Part shown: positions 1 to 8,560 of the stretch, in pieces
Layout of the letters: every line of letters begins with the position of its first letter
How positions within the stretch are numbered: the first letter of the stretch is position 1
Assembly (NCBI GenBank): GCA_025359865.1
Contig: JANYDH010000028.1
Span: forward strand, 1 to 64,000
Source: Actinomycetes bacterium
Lineage (GTDB): Bacteria > Actinomycetota > Acidimicrobiia > Acidimicrobiales > Ilumatobacteraceae
DNA length: 64,000 nucleotides
Direction: 5' to 3'
Made by a program: the position numbers and the translations under genes
The notes under the pieces: generated by a model
Database searches by the model: none
Seen by the model: only the letters and a program-made list of their open reading frames with translations
Told to the model about the DNA's origin: nothing

Positions 1-106
1 GCTGATGCAGACTTTCACCACGCCCGCCTGTCATGCAACGAACGTTCACGCTGCAGCGCCATCGCACGGCCGGGGTCGGGACCCGGTACCGCCAACCCCA
101 CCCGAC

Positions 107-148
107 CTTTGGCGTTGGGCTGTCATTGACAGCAGCCCAACGCCAAAG
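107..148. repeat. TTTGGCG hairpin, copy 1
   Basis: Perfect 16-bp arms CTTTGGCGTTGGGCTG (107-122) and their complement (133-148) around a 10-base spacer. The centre reads CTGTCATTGACAG. Related hairpins lie at 14614-14665 and 50052-50099, and half-copies start at about 15897 and 44938, so this is a dispersed family rather than a single terminator. Confidence 0.75.
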
Positions 149-266
149 CTCAGAGGTGGTGCGACGTGGAGTCGCGAAGTGCAGAACGAGATGGCATTTT
201 CACGCGTTTTGTTCGTCACTTCGCCCTTGGCTGCACATCGGCACAGTTGGGGGTTCGGGTTTCCGC

Positions 267-430
267 CGTGGCGAGTTCGAATCGCTGATCGCGGCGACAC
301 GTGGGGGCACGTGTCGTTACGTACGCACACGTGCCTCCACGTGTCGAGCACGCCACACCACTCACATCGGTGAGGTCGGGGGGTTAAGGTGCCGCCACAC
401 CCGACCCGCATTTTGCGACAGCGATCATAG
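267..430 (-). repeat. CACGTG long-hairpin element, copy 1 (inverted)
   Basis: Arms of 19 bp at 296-314 and 327-345 (one mismatch) around a 12-base loop. The left flank (267-285) is the reverse complement of the right flank of copy 2. The right flank (341-385 and 408-424) is the reverse complement of the left part of copy 3, including CGAGCACGCCACACCA and GCATTTTGCGACAGC. The other copies are near 15891 and 44932. Confidence 0.8.
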
Positions 431-458
431 GGCGCTGCACCGTGATCGGCCGTCCGGA

Positions 459-1334
459 TCACCGCAGCACGTCGACGAGCGCTGCGAGCATGGCCGGGGC
501 ACTCGTTGCGGGCACGACGATGAACTCGTCGCACCCGGCATCTTCGGCGGCACGGATCGCCGCGTCCAACGCGTCGGGCGTGTACAGCGGCATCGCATCG
601 GCCAGGCCGCGGGCCAATCCCGGGGAGAACACCTCGAGGTACCGGTAGGCGAACTCACGCAAGGTCGCTTGCGCATCTGCGCCGAGCGCTACGAACGAGC
701 CCGTGACGAGCCGCGGCCGGTCGGCACGGCCGGCAGAGACCCACGCTGCTTCTGCGGCTCGGCACGAACGGGCCATCTCGGCGGGGTCGGCGAGCAGGCT
801 GAACCCGCTCACACCATCTGCCCATCGGGCGGCACGAGCCAGCGACTTCGGTCCCATCGCCGAGGCGAGTAGTGCCGGACCGCGCGGTTGAACCGGCATC
901 GGCCCAACCGCATGCCCATCGGCTGCAGCGCCTCCCGCCCAGAGTTCGCGAAGCTCGGCGACCGCCATGTCGAGACGAGCGTGACGACCGGAGTCGGGCA
1001 CACCGAGCGCGGCATAGTCCTGACCGCGACCGCCGACGCCCACGGCCACGTCGAGTCGGCCTCCGCACAGCACATCGATGGTAGCAAGTTGCTTTGCGAT
1101 CATGGCCGAATGGTGCCAAGGCAGCACGATGACGTTCGCGAGCACCCGGACACGGCTCGTCAGCGCGGCCGCTGCAGCACATGCGGTGATGCCTTCCAGG
1201 TTGTGGAACGTGATCCGCTCGCCGGCCGAGATGCTGGTGAACGGTCCGCCATCCACACCGGCACACCACTCGCGGAATCGACCCCGGTCGAGGCCGGCGG
1301 CCATTTGGGGAAGAGCAACGCCGACGTCGATCAT
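459..1334 (-). CDS. Luciferase-like F420-dependent oxidoreductase
   Basis: A 291-residue protein of the luciferase-like monooxygenase superfamily, whose actinobacterial members mostly use F420 as hydride carrier. It opens with GVALPQMA, followed by RVRVLANVIVLPWHHSAMIAKQLATID (residues about 60-86, read here as separate short motifs RVRVLANVIVLPWHH and AKQLATID) and the RLDVAVGVGG turn that shapes the cofactor pocket. It starts two bases after the enoyl-CoA hydratase stop, so the two genes form an operon transcribed away from the operator at 2182. A second family member sits at 22717-23613. The family call is firm; substrate and cofactor are inferred. Confidence 0.85.
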   Translation of the reverse strand: MIDVGVALPQMAAGLDRGRFREWCAGVDGGPFTSISAGERITFHNLEGITACAAAAALTSRVRVLANVIVLPWHHSAMIAKQLATIDVLCGGRLDVAVGVGGRGQDYAALGVPDSGRHARLDMAVAELRELWAGGAAADGHAVGPMPVQPRGPALLASAMGPKSLARAARWADGVSGFSLLADPAEMARSCRAAEAAWVSAGRADRPRLVTGSFVALGADAQATLREFAYRYLEVFSPGLARGLADAMPLYTPDALDAAIRAAEDAGCDEFIVVPATSAPAMLAALVDVLR

Positions 1335-1336
1335 GT

Positions 1337-2119
1337 TCAGCGCACGTGGGGCTGGATTCGGCGCCCGCTGACGAATGCCGCCTGCCCCTCGGCCATTGCC
1401 TCAGGAGTATTGCCCAAGGTGACGAGGTGCGGTGCCATCGCCAACGCTTGAGCGCGAGCCATTTGCCGTGCTGCCCACAGCGATCGCAGTGTGCCCTCCA
1501 CGGCTGCAGCGGGTTGCGACGCAACTGCATGGGCGATGCGCCCGGCCACCGCCCGCAACTCGTCCAGCGGGACCACGTCTTGGACGAAACCGATCTGGTG
1601 TGCTCGAGCTGCGGACATCCGTTCGTGGTTTCCCATCAGCGCCAGACGGCACAGTTCACCCCACGGAAGTTGCCCGTACAACAAGATCGGCTCGTAGCAG
1701 GCGGCCATTCCATACGTCGTGTGCGGGTCGAAGAACGTCGCATGGTCGGCGGCAACGATCGTCTCGACCTCGCCGAGCAGATAGAACGCGCCCCCGCACG
1801 CCATTCCGTTCACGGCCGCGATGACCGGCTTCCACAAGTCGGCGGTCTTCGGGCCGAGCAGCATGCCGGGATCGTCGATCATGAATGGACTGGGTGGCTG
1901 AGGAACCGACCAGTTGCGATCGATACCGGTGCAGAACGCCTTGTCGCCCGCCCCGGTGAGCACCACGGCGCGGATGGAGTCGTCGTAGCGCAGCTGCCGC
2001 CAGATTCCCTGTATTTCCTCGGCCAGCGTGGCGTCGAACGCGTTGTGACGGTCAGGACGATTGAGCGTGACCCAAGCAACCGGACCGTCGGTTTCGTAGA
2101 TCAGCGATGCGAACTCCAC
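1337..2119 (-). CDS. Enoyl-CoA hydratase/isomerase family protein
   Basis: A crotonase-fold protein of 260 residues. It begins EFASLIYETDGPVAWVTLNR, has the substrate-binding A-F-C-T-G-I segment (AVVLTGAGDKAFCTGID) and an oxyanion-hole region around GMACGGAFYLLG. The open frame extends to 2242, but the GTG at 2119 is preceded at good spacing by GGGAGGGG, and the longer N-terminus would be translated from the operator and tandem repeats. It is probably a beta-oxidation step of the surrounding pathway. The usual second catalytic Glu position is not clearly present, so isomerase or hydrolase activity is possible. Confidence 0.85.
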   Translation of the reverse strand: MEFASLIYETDGPVAWVTLNRPDRHNAFDATLAEEIQGIWRQLRYDDSIRAVVLTGAGDKAFCTGIDRNWSVPQPPSPFMIDDPGMLLGPKTADLWKPVIAAVNGMACGGAFYLLGEVETIVAADHATFFDPHTTYGMAACYEPILLYGQLPWGELCRLALMGNHERMSAARAHQIGFVQDVVPLDELRAVAGRIAHAVASQPAAAVEGTLRSLWAARQMARAQALAMAPHLVTLGNTPEAMAEGQAAFVSGRRIQPHVR

Positions 2120-2136
2120 CCGTGAACCCCTCCCTT

Positions 2137-2173
2137 GAACTGGCACTGTGAACTGGCACTGTGAACTGGCACT
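2137..2173. repeat. 13-bp tandem repeat beside the operator
   Basis: Nearly three copies of TGAACTGGCACTG lie between the enoyl-CoA hydratase ribosome-binding site and the operator at 2182. A similar array with the same TGGCA core (12-bp unit) flanks the operator at 29947, so these may be binding sites rather than inert satellites. Confidence 0.7.
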
Positions 2174-2181
2174 TCGCAGAA

Positions 2182-2198
2182 TCTGACGCAGCGTCAGA
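2182..2198. promoter_or_regulatory. Operator 1: TCTGACGC-A-GCGTCAGA palindrome
   Basis: Perfect 17-bp palindrome, the best of six copies of TCTGAY-N5-GTCAGA in the window. It lies upstream of the -10 hexamer TAGTCT (2207-2212), which ends 7 bases before the ATG at 2220, and it also sits between the divergent enoyl-CoA hydratase and amidohydrolase genes. Size and symmetry fit a TetR-family dimer site. Confidence 0.8.
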
Positions 2199-2219
2199 AA
2201 CCAAAGTAGTCTCCACCCT

Positions 2220-3428
2220 ATGCGAGATCTGCCCAAGATCATTTCGGTCGACGATCACGTGATCGAACCGGCCACCGTGTGGTCCGATCGCCTGCCCGCG
2301 AAGTTCCACGATGTCGGTCCGCGAATCGTTCGCGCACCGGTCAAGGAAATGGAGTTTCTCGGCGGCAAGTTCTCCGCCGCGCCCGGTGCCCCAGGAGATC
2401 CGGGCGAGCCGGTCGACTGGTGGTTCTACGAAGACCTGCGCCGGCCGCTGCTCCGCCTCGACACAGCCGTCGGCTATGCCCGCGAGGACATCACCTTGAA
2501 GGGCATCACCTATCAAGACATGCGGCCGGGCTCGTTCCTGGTGCCAGACCGGCTCACCGACATGGACATCAACCACGTCGAGGCATCCTTGTGCTTCCCG
2601 ACGATGCCGCGGTTCTGCGGCCAGACCTTTTCCGAAGCGAGCGACAAAGATCTCGCCCTGTTGTGCGTCAAGGCCTACAACGACTGGATGGTCGACGAGT
2701 GGTGCGGGTCGTCGGGCGGACGCCTCATCCCGCTCATCATCGTGCCATTGTGGGACCCGGTTGCGGCAGCCGCCGAGGTACGGCGCAACGCTGAACGCGG
2801 CGTGCACGCGGTGTGCTTCAGCGAGATCCCGCCCAACCTCGGGCTGCCCAGCATCCACGACAAGGACGGCTACTGGTTGCCGTTCTTCGAGGCCTGCAAC
2901 GAGGCCAAGGTCACCATCAACATGCACATCGGCTCCGGATCGAAGATGCCGTCCACCTCACCCGATGCGCCACCGGCTGTGGGTTCCACCCTCACGTTCG
3001 CGAACTGCTGCTTTTCGATGGTCGACTGGTTGATGAGTGGCCTGTTCAACACGTTCACTGATCTGAAGATCGCATACAGCGAGGGTCAGATCGGCTGGAT
3101 CCCCTACATCCTCGAGCGGGCCGACACGGTGTGGACCGAGAACCGCGGCTGGGGCGGCATCGCCGACAAAGTGCTCCAACCACCGTCGGAACTCTTCCGT
3201 GACCACATCTATGGCTGCTTCTTCGACGATCCGCACGGGGTGCGTTCGATCGAAGAGATCGGCATCCACAACGTCACGTACGAAACCGATTATCCACACA
3301 GTGATTCCACCTGGCCGCACAGCTTGAAGATCGCAGAAGAACAGACCGCCGGGCTGCCCGATGACATCGTGTACAAGGTGTTGCGTGGCAATGCGATCGA
3401 GATGTTGTCGCTCGACCACTTACGATGA
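2220..3428 (+). CDS. Amidohydrolase-2 family (decarboxylase-like TIM barrel)
   Basis: A 402-residue protein of the amidohydrolase-2 superfamily (ACMSD and gamma-resorcylate decarboxylase relatives). Metal-site motifs are visible: SVDDHVIEP (residues 9-17) on strand 1, the mid-barrel histidine in INMHIGSG (His 236) and the acidic residue in ETDYPHSDSTWP (Asp 357). Strand 1 has DDH rather than the classical HxH. The promoter is leaderless (TAGTCT, 7-base gap) beneath operator 1. It overlaps the next ligase gene by four bases (ATGA). The protein at 16052 is a close paralogue with the same motifs. Hydrolysis or decarboxylation of a ring or side-chain intermediate is likely; the substrate is unknown. 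Confidence 0.85.
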   Translation: MRDLPKIISVDDHVIEPATVWSDRLPAKFHDVGPRIVRAPVKEMEFLGGKFSAAPGAPGDPGEPVDWWFYEDLRRPLLRLDTAVGYAREDITLKGITYQDMRPGSFLVPDRLTDMDINHVEASLCFPTMPRFCGQTFSEASDKDLALLCVKAYNDWMVDEWCGSSGGRLIPLIIVPLWDPVAAAAEVRRNAERGVHAVCFSEIPPNLGLPSIHDKDGYWLPFFEACNEAKVTINMHIGSGSKMPSTSPDAPPAVGSTLTFANCCFSMVDWLMSGLFNTFTDLKIAYSEGQIGWIPYILERADTVWTENRGWGGIADKVLQPPSELFRDHIYGCFFDDPHGVRSIEEIGIHNVTYETDYPHSDSTWPHSLKIAEEQTAGLPDDIVYKVLRGNAIEMLSLDHLR

Positions 3429-4993
3429 CCGCTGACACCATCGGACGACAGGTCGATAAAGCGGCACTCCTGTTCGGGTCCACCGAGGCACTGGTCGACG
3501 GCGACACACGACTCACGTTTACCGAACTTCGCGACCACGTTCTCGCGGCGGCGGCCGCATTCGTCGCTCATGGCCTACAGCGCGGTGACCGCGTCGCGAT
3601 CTGGGCACCGAACATCAGCGAGTGGGTGATCGCCGCTCTCGGGGCATCATCAGCCGGCGGCGTCATCGTGCCGCTCAACACCCGGTTCAAAGGACGTGAG
3701 GCGGCCGACATCGTCGGACGAAGCGGGGCCTCGATGCTGCTGTGCGTCAATGGATTCCTCGGAACCGCCTACGTCGACATGCTCCGTGGGGCAGATATCG
3801 ATCTGCCCGACCTCGGCAAGATCGTGGTGCTCCGCGGCGACGTCCCCGACGGCACCACGAGCTGGGCCGAGTTCCTCCACCACGACGGTGGCCAAACGGC
3901 TGTCGATGAAGCCCTGCGGCGGATAGCCACCCAATCGGCGGACGACCTGAGCGACATCATCTTCACCTCGGGCACCACCGGTCGCCCGAAGGGTGTGATG
4001 TGCACCCACGGCCAGACGATGCGCGTGTTCGATGTCTGGAGCGGTGTGATCGGCCTCGCTCACGGGGACCGTTACCTCATCGTCAATCCGTTCTTTCACA
4101 CGTTCGGCTACAAGGCCGGATTCCTGTCATGTCTCGTCCGCGGCGCCACCATCGTCCCAGAACCGGTTTTCGACGTCTCCGCAGTCTTGCGGCGGGTGGC
4201 TGCCGAACGAATTACCATGCTGCCGGGGCCGCCGACGCTCTACTTGTCGATCCTCGACTTCCCCGACCGCAACTCGTTCGACCTGTCGTCGTTGCGTCTC
4301 GCTGTCACGGGTGCGGCGGCCGTACCGGTGGAGATGATCCGACGGATGCGCGAAGAACTCACGTTCCGCGTGATCGTCACCGCGTACGGCCTGACCGAAT
4401 CGACCGGCGTCGTGTCGATCTGTCGTCCCGACGACGCCCCTGAAACGATCGCCACAACGTCAGGGGTCGCCATTGCCGATACCGAGGTGCGAGTGGTGAA
4501 CAGCGATGGTCTCGAACTGCCAACGGGGACGCCCGGTGAGATCGTGTGCCGCGGGTACCACGTGATGCAGGGTTACTACCACGACCCCGTAGCAACCGCT
4601 GAGGCGATCGATCCCGACGGGTGGTTGCACACTGGCGACATCGGCATCATGGATGAGCACGGCTACCTTGCCATCACCGATCGTAAGAAGGACATGTTCA
4701 TCGTCGGCGGGTTCAACGCGTATCCAGCCGAAATCGAAAACGTGCTGCGGAGCCACCCTGGAGTCGCCCAGGTGGCGGTCGTCGGTGTGCCCGACCCCCG
4801 GCAGGGCGAAGTCGGCCACGCTTTTATCGTCGCCAAGGTGGCCGCCTCGGTCGATCCCGATGAGGTGATCGCATGGAGCCGTGAGCGGATGGCCAACTAC
4901 AAGGTGCCTCGCGTGGTACACGTCGTCGACACATTGCCGACCAACGCCAGCGGCAAGGTACTGAAGTTCGAGTTGCGCTCAACCGTCGGCTGA
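3425..4993 (+). CDS. Acyl-CoA synthetase (FadD-like)
   Basis: A 522-residue AMP-forming ligase that activates a carboxylic acid as acyl-adenylate and then CoA thioester. The P-loop motif IIFTSGTTGRPKGV is near residue 180, the A5-type AYGLTES near residue 320, the hinge and ribose motif GWLHTGDIG followed by DRKKDMFIVGG near residues 400-425, and the C-terminal catalytic lysine region NASGKVLK at the end. All key motifs are intact. It is translationally coupled to the amidohydrolase upstream. Free acid substrate unknown. Confidence 0.9.
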   Translation: MTADTIGRQVDKAALLFGSTEALVDGDTRLTFTELRDHVLAAAAAFVAHGLQRGDRVAIWAPNISEWVIAALGASSAGGVIVPLNTRFKGREAADIVGRSGASMLLCVNGFLGTAYVDMLRGADIDLPDLGKIVVLRGDVPDGTTSWAEFLHHDGGQTAVDEALRRIATQSADDLSDIIFTSGTTGRPKGVMCTHGQTMRVFDVWSGVIGLAHGDRYLIVNPFFHTFGYKAGFLSCLVRGATIVPEPVFDVSAVLRRVAAERITMLPGPPTLYLSILDFPDRNSFDLSSLRLAVTGAAAVPVEMIRRMREELTFRVIVTAYGLTESTGVVSICRPDDAPETIATTSGVAIADTEVRVVNSDGLELPTGTPGEIVCRGYHVMQGYYHDPVATAEAIDPDGWLHTGDIGIMDEHGYLAITDRKKDMFIVGGFNAYPAEIENVLRSHPGVAQVAVVGVPDPRQGEVGHAFIVAKVAASVDPDEVIAWSRERMANYKVPRVVHVVDTLPTNASGKVLKFELRSTVG

Positions 4994-5032
4994 CGGCTCG
5001 ACGCAGTCGAATCGCACAGCACCGTCGTCGCC

Positions 5033-5072
5033 CATCCGGCGTCACTCATCCGGCGTCACTCATCCGGGTCAC
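5033..5072. repeat. 14-bp tandem repeat over the ppk2 stop codon
   Basis: Two full copies and one partial copy of CATCCGGCGTCACT. The TGA stop of the minus-strand PPK2 gene (5056-5058) lies in the second copy. This is one of four tandem repeats in the window that contain a stop codon. Confidence 0.75.
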
Positions 5073-5850
5073 GGTCGACCGCAGGGCCAAGCCCGGCAGT
5101 AGGCACGGGCATCCCCCAGCGGACCATCCCGTGTTCGACCCGTTGGATCACCCTCTCCAGCACCTGCACACGGGCGAGGCGCTTGTTTTCACCGGAGATG
5201 ACGTCCCACTGCGCAAGGTCATGATCGGTCCGCTCGAACATCTCTTCGGCAGCGATGGTGTACTGATCAGACTTTGTGCGGTTGCGCCAATCCTCCTCAG
5301 TGATCTTCCACCGCCGCAACGGATCGTTCTGTCGGTCCTCGAACCGTTTCAGCTGCTCATCGGCGCTGATCTGCAACCAGATCTTCACGATGATCACGCC
5401 CTCCAGCGCATTGGCGCGTTCGAACTGGACAATCTCCTCATAGGCCCGACCCCATTGGCTCTGCGTCGCGAACCCCTCGATCCGCTCGACGAGTACGCGC
5501 CCGTACCAACTGCGATCGAACACCGACATCCCGCCGAGCCCGGGAACGTAGGGGTAAAAGCGCCACAGGAACGGATGACGCTTCTCGTCGGACGTCGGTT
5601 TGGCAAACGACGACACTTTGTAATGCCGGGGATCGAGCGGTTCAACCAAACGCTTGATGGCACCACCCTTTCCGGCCGCATCGCTTCCCTCGAACACGCA
5701 CAGCAGCCCCGGGCCTAGCTCGCCAGAGCCCATCTGGCCCCCGAGATGTAAACGGAGTTGCAGCCACCGTCGCTGCGCTGCCGTCAGGCGCTGCTCGTAG
5801 TCCTTGCGGGCAATGCGCTGTGTGATATCGAGCGAGTCGAGGCGGCCCAT
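5056..5850 (-). CDS. ppk2: Polyphosphate kinase 2 family protein
   Basis: A 264-residue PPK2 protein, which transfers phosphate between polyphosphate and nucleotides. Walker A is FEGSDAAGKGG, the lid region contains KPTSDEKRHPFLWRFY, and the Walker B-like segment is DRSWYGRVLVER. The frame could start at a GTG at 5877, but a TAGTGT hexamer (5859-5864 on this strand) ends 8 bases before the ATG at 5850 and fits the leaderless pattern. The gene is unrelated to the flanking catabolic genes and was probably only caught between them. Whether it uses ADP, GDP or AMP is not decidable here. Confidence 0.9.
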   Translation of the reverse strand: MGRLDSLDITQRIARKDYEQRLTAAQRRWLQLRLHLGGQMGSGELGPGLLCVFEGSDAAGKGGAIKRLVEPLDPRHYKVSSFAKPTSDEKRHPFLWRFYPYVPGLGGMSVFDRSWYGRVLVERIEGFATQSQWGRAYEEIVQFERANALEGVIIVKIWLQISADEQLKRFEDRQNDPLRRWKITEEDWRNRTKSDQYTIAAEEMFERTDHDLAQWDVISGENKRLARVQVLERVIQRVEHGMVRWGMPVPTAGLGPAVDRDPDE

Positions 5851-5933
5851 GCTCGCCGACACTACGCATTGCGCCACGCGACAGCGAACCTGCCCGCCTC
5901 ACGACGTTGATCACATGATCGCTGCGCCACCTT

Positions 5934-5950
5934 TCTGACACGCCGTCAGA
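5934..5950. promoter_or_regulatory. Operator 2: TCTGAC-ACGCC-GTCAGA
   Basis: Second copy of the 17-bp operator. The -10 TACAGT (5956-5961) follows at once, then a short leader with a GGGGG ribosome-binding site before the ATG at 5985. A separate GATCA-CA-TGATC inverted repeat lies just upstream (5909-5920). Confidence 0.8.
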
Positions 5951-5984
5951 TCGCGTACAGTGGAGCGACAGGGGGATTCACACC

Positions 5985-7088
5985 ATGCGCGGAATTGTGT
6001 ACAACGGCACCGAGACGAATCTGGTCACGGGCCTCGAACTACGGGCGCCAGGCCCGAGGGACGTGATCGTCGAGATCAAGGCGGCCGGCCTGTGCCAGAG
6101 CGACTTGTCGTACATGCACGGCCTGTACCCGGTGCCCTCACCTGGCGTTTGCGGGCACGAGGGTGCCGGCATCGTCGCCGAGGTCGGATCAGCAGTCACG
6201 CTCGTTGCCCCGGGCGACCATGTCGTGATCGCGACGCTCACCGCATGCGGTACGTGCGAGTACTGCGCCGACGGCCGCCCCACTGCGTGTCGTGCCACGC
6301 TCGGCAACTGGAGCCAACCGTTTACGCTCGACGGCCAACCGATCTACAACTTCGCCGCCACCAGCGCGTTCGCCGAGCGAACCGTTGTGCGCGATGTGCA
6401 ATGCGTGAAGATCCCTCGCGACGTTCCGCTTACATCGGCGGCAATCGTCGGCTGTGGTGTGGTCACCGGAATGGGCGCTGTGTTCAACAGGGCAAACGTC
6501 CGCCGCGGACAATCAGCCGTCGTGTTCGGCGTCGGAGGCGTCGGCCTCAACGTGATCCAAGCGCTCAAGGTGCAGGGGGCCACGACGATCATCGCCGTCG
6601 ACACGGTGCCGGAGAAAGAGTCGCTGGCGCGCCAGTTCGGCGCAACCCACTTCCTCGACGGGCGTCGCGACGACATCGTTGCGGCTATCGGCGAACTCCG
6701 CCCTGCAAGCGAGACCGCAGCGCGCGGTGCGTTCAACTCGGGTGGCGTCAACTGGGCGTTCGATTGTGTCGCCCACCCGCAGGTCACGTGGAACGCGCTC
6801 GAATGCCTCGACTGGGAAGGCACCGTGGTAGTCATCGGCGTGGCGTCACAAACTGCAGAGTTCCGCGGCCTGTACGGCCGTCTCACACAGGTCGACCGTG
6901 GCATCATCGGCTGCCGCTACGGCAGCATCTCTCCACATCGCGACATCCCGCGGATCATCGAGATGTATCGCCGCGGCGAAGTGATGCTCGATGAACTGGT
7001 CACCACCTCGCACCCAATCGAGCACTGGGCCGACGCCGTACATGAGCTCGAGTCCGGTGCCGTGGCCCGCGGCGTCCTCACGTTCTGA
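5985..7088 (+). CDS. Zinc-dependent alcohol dehydrogenase (MDR family)
   Basis: A 367-residue medium-chain dehydrogenase. Catalytic zinc ligands are in GLCQSD (near residue 37) and GHEGAG (near residue 60). The structural zinc cluster CGTCEYCADGRPTAC is complete, and the Rossmann motif is GVGGVGLN. It resembles class III and NDMA-type actinobacterial alcohol dehydrogenases. It leads a five-gene operon (to 10820) with one-base to 13-base overlaps, whose other members are three CoA-pathway enzymes and a short-chain dehydrogenase. It probably oxidises an alcohol of the pathway to an aldehyde before CoA activation. Confidence 0.9.
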   Translation: MRGIVYNGTETNLVTGLELRAPGPRDVIVEIKAAGLCQSDLSYMHGLYPVPSPGVCGHEGAGIVAEVGSAVTLVAPGDHVVIATLTACGTCEYCADGRPTACRATLGNWSQPFTLDGQPIYNFAATSAFAERTVVRDVQCVKIPRDVPLTSAAIVGCGVVTGMGAVFNRANVRRGQSAVVFGVGGVGLNVIQALKVQGATTIIAVDTVPEKESLARQFGATHFLDGRRDDIVAAIGELRPASETAARGAFNSGGVNWAFDCVAHPQVTWNALECLDWEGTVVVIGVASQTAEFRGLYGRLTQVDRGIIGCRYGSISPHRDIPRIIEMYRRGEVMLDELVTTSHPIEHWADAVHELESGAVARGVLTF

Positions 7089-8560
7089 TGCCGAACGCTG
7101 CGGCCACGCTGGTCGACCTGTTCGACGATGTGGTCGTCACCGATGGGTCCAGAGAGGCGTTCGTGCAGCGGACCGTCGATGGGGCGATGCGCAGGATCAC
7201 GTTCGGTCAGCTCGCCGCCCGTTCAACGGCGCTGGCCCGATGGCTTACCCTCGAACGCGGAGTTCGCCGCGGCGACGTTGTGGCGATCGAACTGCCGAGC
7301 GGCATCGACTTTGCGATTGCCTATCACGCCATCATCCGAGCCGGGGCAATCGCTACCGGCATCAACCCACGACTCGGCAGTACCGAGGTGGCGCACATCA
7401 TTGCGGCATGCCGTCCGGTGTACCTGTTCGATGGCCCGTTGCCCGATCTTGCCGACGACGACCCCAGCATTCGGCTGACCACTGCCGACCCGAGCGACGC
7501 GGTGGCGATCGTGTGGACCGGCGGAACCACGGGGATGCCGAAAGGTGCGTGGTTCGACCACCAATGTCTTCAGGCGATGGCACTCGGCGCGGCACCACTG
7601 AGCGAGTTCGGAGATCGGCGCCTGTCGCCGCTGCCGTTCGCTCACGTCGGCTTCATGACCCGGGCATGGGACGAGCTGAGCCACCGCATCACCACGGTCA
7701 TCGCGCCGACACCGTGGACCGCAGCCGGAACTCTCGAACTGATCGCCACCGAGGCCGTCACCGTTTGCCAGGGGGTCCCGACGCAGTACCGGCTGATGTT
7801 CGATGCGGCCGAGTTCTCCACGACCAACACATCCAGCCTGCGCATCGCCGGCATCGGCGCAGCCAGGATCCCACCAGAACTGGTCCGCGAAATGCGCGCC
7901 AAACTCGGCTGTCCCGTGGTCGTGCGCTATGCCAGTACCGAGGCGTGCGTCGCCACAGGCACCCGACTCGACGACTCGGTCGAGGTGCTGTGTACCACCG
8001 TCGGACGACCGAATGGCGGTGTCGAGTTGAAGGTGATCGACGATGCAGGGCAGCCGCAACCAGACGGCGAGACCGGCACCGTGTGCCTGCGCAGCCGGGC
8101 AGCGATGCGTGGCTATTGGCACGACCCTGAACGAACCGGCGAGGTGATCGACGCCGACGGGTGGTTGCACACTGGTGATCTCGGTTGGGTCGGCAGCGAC
8201 GACAACCTGCGACTGTCCGGGCGGGCCACCGAGATGTACATCCGCGGCGGGTACAACGTGTACCCGATCGAGGTGGAGAACTGCTTGGGGGCACACCCCG
8301 GAATCGCTGCGAGCGCACTGCTCGGTGTCGACGTCGAGGATCGTCTTGGCGAGATCGGCGTGTTGTTCGCCAGTCCTCGCCCTGGCCACGAGTTGGCGCT
8401 CGAGGAGTTGCGCGCATTCGTGAAGGAACGTCTCGCCGACTACAAAGCTCCCGATGCGCTCGTCGTCATCGCCGAACTGCCGCTCACCAGTCTGGGCAAG
8501 ATCGACAAGTTGGCGCTCCGCGCACGAGCCCACCAGGAGGCGCAACAGTGGTCACGATAG
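7088..8560 (+). CDS. Acyl-CoA ligase (AMP-dependent)
   Basis: A 490-residue member of the acyl-adenylate family. It has the P-loop VWTGGTTGMPKGAW (near residue 140), GWLHTGDLG, the GRATEMYIRGGYNVYPIEVE hinge read as GRATEMYIRGG then YPIEVE, and LGKIDKLALR with the C-terminal lysine. Its ATG overlaps the dehydrogenase stop by one base (TGATG). The second ligase follows immediately, so this operon encodes two ligases with different predicted acids or one ligase and one paralogue of altered specificity. Confidence 0.9.
   Translation: MPNAAATLVDLFDDVVVTDGSREAFVQRTVDGAMRRITFGQLAARSTALARWLTLERGVRRGDVVAIELPSGIDFAIAYHAIIRAGAIATGINPRLGSTEVAHIIAACRPVYLFDGPLPDLADDDPSIRLTTADPSDAVAIVWTGGTTGMPKGAWFDHQCLQAMALGAAPLSEFGDRRLSPLPFAHVGFMTRAWDELSHRITTVIAPTPWTAAGTLELIATEAVTVCQGVPTQYRLMFDAAEFSTTNTSSLRIAGIGAARIPPELVREMRAKLGCPVVVRYASTEACVATGTRLDDSVEVLCTTVGRPNGGVELKVIDDAGQPQPDGETGTVCLRSRAAMRGYWHDPERTGEVIDADGWLHTGDLGWVGSDDNLRLSGRATEMYIRGGYNVYPIEVENCLGAHPGIAASALLGVDVEDRLGEIGVLFASPRPGHELALEELRAFVKERLADYKAPDALVVIAELPLTSLGKIDKLALRARAHQEAQQWSR

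Larger units (their letters stand above)
1..458. other. Intergenic repeat-rich stretch at window start
   Basis: No credible gene is seen here; the open frames on both strands are arginine-rich shadows. The stretch holds a TTTGGCG hairpin (107-148), a looser inverted repeat around 174-225, and a copy of the CACGTG hairpin element (about 267-430), all described separately. Confidence 0.7.

Noticed and set aside
267-285. tRNA T-arm-like GAGTTCGAATC in the CACGTG elements
   Set aside because: No acceptor, D or anticodon arm can be folded around it, and it occurs in all three repeats. It is part of the element, though a tRNA origin cannot be excluded.
459-872. Plus-strand frame 33-872 (279 codons)
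   Set aside because: Arginine- and histidine-rich shadow of the luciferase-like gene on the minus strand and of repeats.
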